Below are positions 61,402 to 64,000 of a DNA stretch of 64,000 nucleotides, one piece after another. Positions within the stretch are counted from its first letter, which is position 1, and each line of letters begins with the position of its first letter. The translations under genes were made by a program, and so were the position numbers. The stretch lies in NCBI GenBank assembly GCA_963851085.1, contig CAWKNX010000014.1:26730-90729 (forward strand), read 5' to 3'. The stretch comes from DATFVJ01 sp963851085 (GTDB taxonomy: Bacteria; Actinomycetota; Actinomycetes; Streptosporangiales; Streptosporangiaceae). The notes below the pieces were generated by a model. That model did not search any database. It had not been told where the DNA came from and saw only the letters and a list, made by a program, of their open reading frames with translations.

Positions 61402-62742
61402 TCATGGTGAGGGAATCCCGCTGGCGGGCGCCGGCGGCTGGGTTCCTGAGTAGGTGGTTATGGCGCCGGTTGCCGTCGCGTCCGTGATCAGGACCGGCCC
61501 CTGGGCGACGATCACGCCATTCTTGACGACGCCGATGTACGCGCCGGTGCTGCCGGAGTGGTCGCTACTTGAGAAGGCGTAGGGCGCGCTGCTCGGTCCC
61601 TGCGGCAGGCCACCGTTTATCGCGGCCACCAGGCTTGATCTGGTGGGGTTCTTGCCCGCCTTGAACATCGCCTGGACGAAGGTGTACGCGACGGCCATGC
61701 CGTACCCCACGTTGCCGTCGAACGGCGCCTTCGCGTCGTAGGTGTCGTGCACCTTCTTGAACAGCGCGACCCAGCTGTTCGTCGCGTCACCGATCGAGGG
61801 AAGGTAGCCGTCGGTGATGATCCCGTTGGTGAGCGCGTTGCCCGACACGGTTGTGCCGCCCTGCTTGGCGTACGCCTCAAGCAGCCCGCCCAGCGTTAGC
61901 GGGTCGGTTCCGACGTTAGTGACGACGAATGCCGGGTTGTAGCCGAGCTTGAGCGTGCCCAGCTTGAGCAGCGCGGTGAAGGCCGGGATCGAGAAGGAGA
62001 CGATCACTTGCGCGCCCGCCGCCTTCAGCGCGGCGACCTGGGGACCAATGTTGACGTTGGTGTCCTGGTAGCTCTGGCGGCTGACGACCATGCTGTGCGG
62101 GATCTCGTAGTCGAGCCCCTTGACGCCGTCCTGGCCGAACTCGTCGTCCTGGTAGAAGTAACCGACCTTCTTGCCCTTGAACTGCTGCGCGACGTACTGG
62201 CCGAGGATCTTGCCCTCGCGGACGTAGTCGAGCGCATAGCCGAAGGTCTGCGGGTACTTCTGCGGCTGGTTCCAGCACACGCAGCCGGAGGCAACGAAGA
62301 CGTCGGGGATCTTCTGTGTGTTGAGGAAGTTCACCACGGCCAGGTGGGTCGGGGTGCCGAGGCCGTTGAACACCGAGTACACGCTGTTCTGCAGGACAAG
62401 CTGGTGCACCACTGAGGAGGTGTTGGCCGGGTTGTACCCGTCATCCAGGTACTTGTAGACGATCTTGCGGCCGTTGATCCCGCCGTGGGCGTTGACGTAG
62501 CTGAAGTAGGCGTTGCTCGCGGGGGCGATCTCGCTGTACCCAGGCGCGGCCGGGCCGGTGAGCGGCTGGTGGCTGCCGATAAGAATCTGGGTCTTGGTGA
62601 TACCGGGAGCCGAGGCGGTTGCCGCGCCGGAGTTGCTGCTCGTACTCGAGCCTCCGCACGCGGCAGCCGTTACGGCCACGGCTGTTGCCACTGCGCAGAA
62701 GGCGGCGGCACGGGACATGGACGCTCGGTGGGATCTCTTCAT
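61402..62742 (-). CDS. ABC transporter substrate-binding lipoprotein (branched-chain amino acid type)
   Basis: 446 residues from ATG 62742 (GGAAGAAGG upstream). The frame is open far upstream through the permease gene, but that part is out of family. Lipoprotein signal RAAAFCAVATAVAVTAAACG with lipid-modified Cys, then a Ser/Gly/Ala linker. The periplasmic-binding fold (LivJ/Peripla_BP_6) reads ITKTQILIGSHQPLTGPAAP, YVNAHGGINGRKIVYKYLDD, GYNPANTSSVVHQLVLQNSV and YVAQQFKGKKVGYFYQDDEF. Such proteins may bind amino acids, amides, urea or aromatic acids. Its start overlaps the livM-type gene by ATGA. Confidence 0.93.
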   Translation of the reverse strand: MKRSHRASMSRAAAFCAVATAVAVTAAACGGSSTSSNSGAATASAPGITKTQILIGSHQPLTGPAAPGYSEIAPASNAYFSYVNAHGGINGRKIVYKYLDDGYNPANTSSVVHQLVLQNSVYSVFNGLGTPTHLAVVNFLNTQKIPDVFVASGCVCWNQPQKYPQTFGYALDYVREGKILGQYVAQQFKGKKVGYFYQDDEFGQDGVKGLDYEIPHSMVVSRQSYQDTNVNIGPQVAALKAAGAQVIVSFSIPAFTALLKLGTLKLGYNPAFVVTNVGTDPLTLGGLLEAYAKQGGTTVSGNALTNGIITDGYLPSIGDATNSWVALFKKVHDTYDAKAPFDGNVGYGMAVAYTFVQAMFKAGKNPTRSSLVAAINGGLPQGPSSAPYAFSSSDHSGSTGAYIGVVKNGVIVAQGPVLITDATATGAITTYSGTQPPAPASGIPSP

Positions 62743-63869
62743 ACGGGACCTTCTTCCTGCTGTTCGCTGGCCTGCGTGCTCCGGTCGGGGGAACTCGTGA
62801 CCGGTGGGTTGCGGGGTGAATCCGCGCGGCGGTGACGCGTGCCTGTGACCAAGGCGGCAAGCTGGCGCACGCCGCCCTGAATCCCGTTGGGGAACGCGAA
62901 CATGACGGCGATGAGCGCGACACCGTAGACGACGATCGGGATGTTGGAGGCCACCGAGCTGGACAGGCCGTGGCTGGTGGCCACGTCGGTCACGTAGGTG
63001 GGCAGAAAGATCAGAAGGAGGCTGCCCCACACCGCTCCGGCCAGGCTGCCGAGGCCGCCCACGACGGCGGCGGTGAGCAGGGCGATGGACAGGGCGAGGG
63101 TGAATCCGGACGGCGTGACGAGCCCGGTGGTGATCGCGAGCAGCGCGCCTGCGACGCCGCCCGAGGCGGCACTCACGACGAATGCGAGGACGCGCAGCCG
63201 CGCGACGTGGAGGCCGGCCAGCGCCGCCGCGACCTCGTCGTCGCGGACGGCCCGCCAGCTTCGGCCGACCCTGCTCGCCGCGAGGTTGGCGAGCAGGACG
63301 AGCGTCACGATCGCGGTCGCGCAGGTGATCCAGGCCTGCCAGCGGGTGAGCGGGAAGCTGGCGCCGAGGCCGGCCGGCACCGTGATGTTCACGCTCAGGC
63401 CCTGGTCGCCGCCGAGCAGGCTGGCGTATCGGTTGGCCAGCGAGGGCAGCGCGACCGCGAGGATCAGGGTGGTGCCCGCGAGGTAGGGGCCGTGCAGCCT
63501 GGCGGCGGCGACCCCAAGGACCGCTCCGACCAGCGCGGTCCCTGCGCCCGCCGCGAGCAGGATGAGGGGCAGCGGCCAGTTCAGGTGGATGATGAGGAGT
63601 GCGGCGATGTAGGCACCGACCGCCATGAAGGCGCCGTGGCCGATCGAGATCTGCCCGCTGAGGCCGATCAGGAAGGTAAGGCCGGCGACGGCGACGACGT
63701 CGACCGCGACCTCCGCGATCTGGTAGTCGCGGAAACTGCCCGCAACGTTGATCACCGCAAGCAGGATCACGGCGAGGATCGCCGCGACGAACAAGTGCCG
63801 CCACAGGGTCCGCACCGGCGGTGCCCCGCGCTCGGTCCGGCGGTCGGTCAGCCGATCGATCATTGTCAC
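62739..63869 (-). CDS. livM: Branched-chain amino acid-type ABC permease, LivM family
   Basis: 376 residues, GTG start overlapping the upstream livH stop (GTGA). About nine to ten helices. VAGLTFLIGLSGQISIGHGA and FMAVGAYIAALLIIHLNWPL form the LivM/LivH hallmark. LHGPYLAGTTLILAVALPSL, RVGRSWRAVRDDEVAAALAG and LRVLAFVVSAASGGVAGALL, the cytoplasmic EAA-like loop included, are also clear. The tail after PNGIQGGVRQLAALVTG is polar and about 40 residues long. Together with LivH and the binding protein it makes the uptake channel. The ATPases (LivF/LivG) are not in the window. Confidence 0.93.
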   Translation of the reverse strand: MTMIDRLTDRRTERGAPPVRTLWRHLFVAAILAVILLAVINVAGSFRDYQIAEVAVDVVAVAGLTFLIGLSGQISIGHGAFMAVGAYIAALLIIHLNWPLPLILLAAGAGTALVGAVLGVAAARLHGPYLAGTTLILAVALPSLANRYASLLGGDQGLSVNITVPAGLGASFPLTRWQAWITCATAIVTLVLLANLAASRVGRSWRAVRDDEVAAALAGLHVARLRVLAFVVSAASGGVAGALLAITTGLVTPSGFTLALSIALLTAAVVGGLGSLAGAVWGSLLLIFLPTYVTDVATSHGLSSSVASNIPIVVYGVALIAVMFAFPNGIQGGVRQLAALVTGTRHRRADSPRNPPVTSSPDRSTQASEQQEEGPV

Positions 63870-64000
63870 ACCCGCCGTGTGCTTGTCGCGGAGAAGAGGC
63901 CCGCCGGGCGGATCATGAGCACAGCGACGAGCAGCAGCAGCGCGAAGATCGTGACGAGGTCCGAGCCGAGATAGCCGCCGACGTAGTTGAGGACGATGCC
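63866..64000 (-). CDS. livH: Branched-chain amino acid-type ABC permease, LivH family (3' part, runs off the right edge)
   Basis: Only the last 44 codons are present. The translation GIVLNYVGGYLGSDLVTIFA continues LLLLVAVLMIRPAGLFSATS and ends RRV. The 'L-M-(I/V)-R-P-x-G-L-F' ending is characteristic of LivH C-termini. The stop TGA overlaps the GTG of the livM gene, so livH-livM-binding protein form one operon. Confidence 0.88.
   Translation of the reverse strand, partial: GIVLNYVGGYLGSDLVTIFALLLLVAVLMIRPAGLFSATSTRRV

Noticed and set aside
62650..62670. GCGGCAGCCGTTA as another copy of the ACGGCTGCCGC repeat
   Set aside because: It lies in the signal-peptide codons of the substrate-binding protein and lacks the downstream palindrome, so it is likely chance.
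61402..63804. One 800-residue protein covering both the ABC substrate-binding protein and the region of the permease
   Set aside because: The upstream half is an Arg/Pro-rich shadow of the LivM gene. The binding protein has its own ATG, ribosome site and lipoprotein signal at 62742.

Overview
The window is chromosomal DNA from a GC-rich actinomycete. It shows strong G/C third-position bias, many GTG/TTG starts, and long open frames antisense to real genes. The gene set is typical of Actinomycetota: PimA, a PatA-like acyltransferase and a PI synthase for phosphatidylinositol mannosides, a bifunctional Rel, PdxS/PdxT, a DUF349 protein, DUF948/DUF6167 proteins beside alaS, and several cytochromes P450. 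A Streptosporangiales/Frankiales-like host is plausible, but the genus cannot be settled from this sequence.

Layout. (1) 1-8.5 kb: start of alaS with two small envelope genes, rarA, an operon of a LolA-like protein with an ABC-2 exporter, and a divergent two-component system. (2) 8.7-46.2 kb: a housekeeping block almost entirely on the minus strand. Read in transcription order it holds thrS, HIT, pgsA, acyltransferase, pimA, a LemA-like gene, pdxS, pdxT, yebC, an Eis-like gene, ruvCAB, yajC-secD-secF-apt, a PAP2 gene, rel, an MBL hydrolase and aspS. Plus-strand genes interrupt it: a cyclophilin, DUF349, an EF-G2-like GTPase, an Asp23 protein, and an island of two P450s plus a membrane-hydrolase fusion between apt and rel. 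(3) 46.4-52.1 kb: a third P450, a Gly/Ser-rich surface protein, a PPOX-fold protein, an MFS exporter and a 56-residue membrane protein. (4) 52.6-57.8 kb: a formate dehydrogenase operon whose catalytic subunit is a selenoprotein. An in-frame TGA is followed by a SECIS-like hairpin. (5) 58.5-64 kb: a phospholipase D-like protein, a TetR regulator and the start of a branched-chain-amino-acid-type ABC uptake operon.

Genes that act together: SecD/SecF/YajC form the accessory part of the Sec translocase. RuvA/B/C process Holliday junctions. PgsA, the acyltransferase and PimA make the PIM anchor. PdxS/PdxT make pyridoxal phosphate. FdhA/B with NrfD oxidise formate at the membrane.

Non-coding and mobile structure is the most unusual part. 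Two nearly identical 172-bp miniature inverted-repeat elements lie 24 kb apart in opposite orientation, each flanked by TA. One provides the ruvB stop codon. Three families of palindromic intergenic repeats recur, one of them in a 79-bp tandem array. Short tandem repeats sit at many gene ends and gene junctions. pdxS carries a frameshift, and beside it is an internally deleted remnant of a glycogen-debranching enzyme. No tRNA, rRNA, CRISPR array, integrase or replication origin was recognised.
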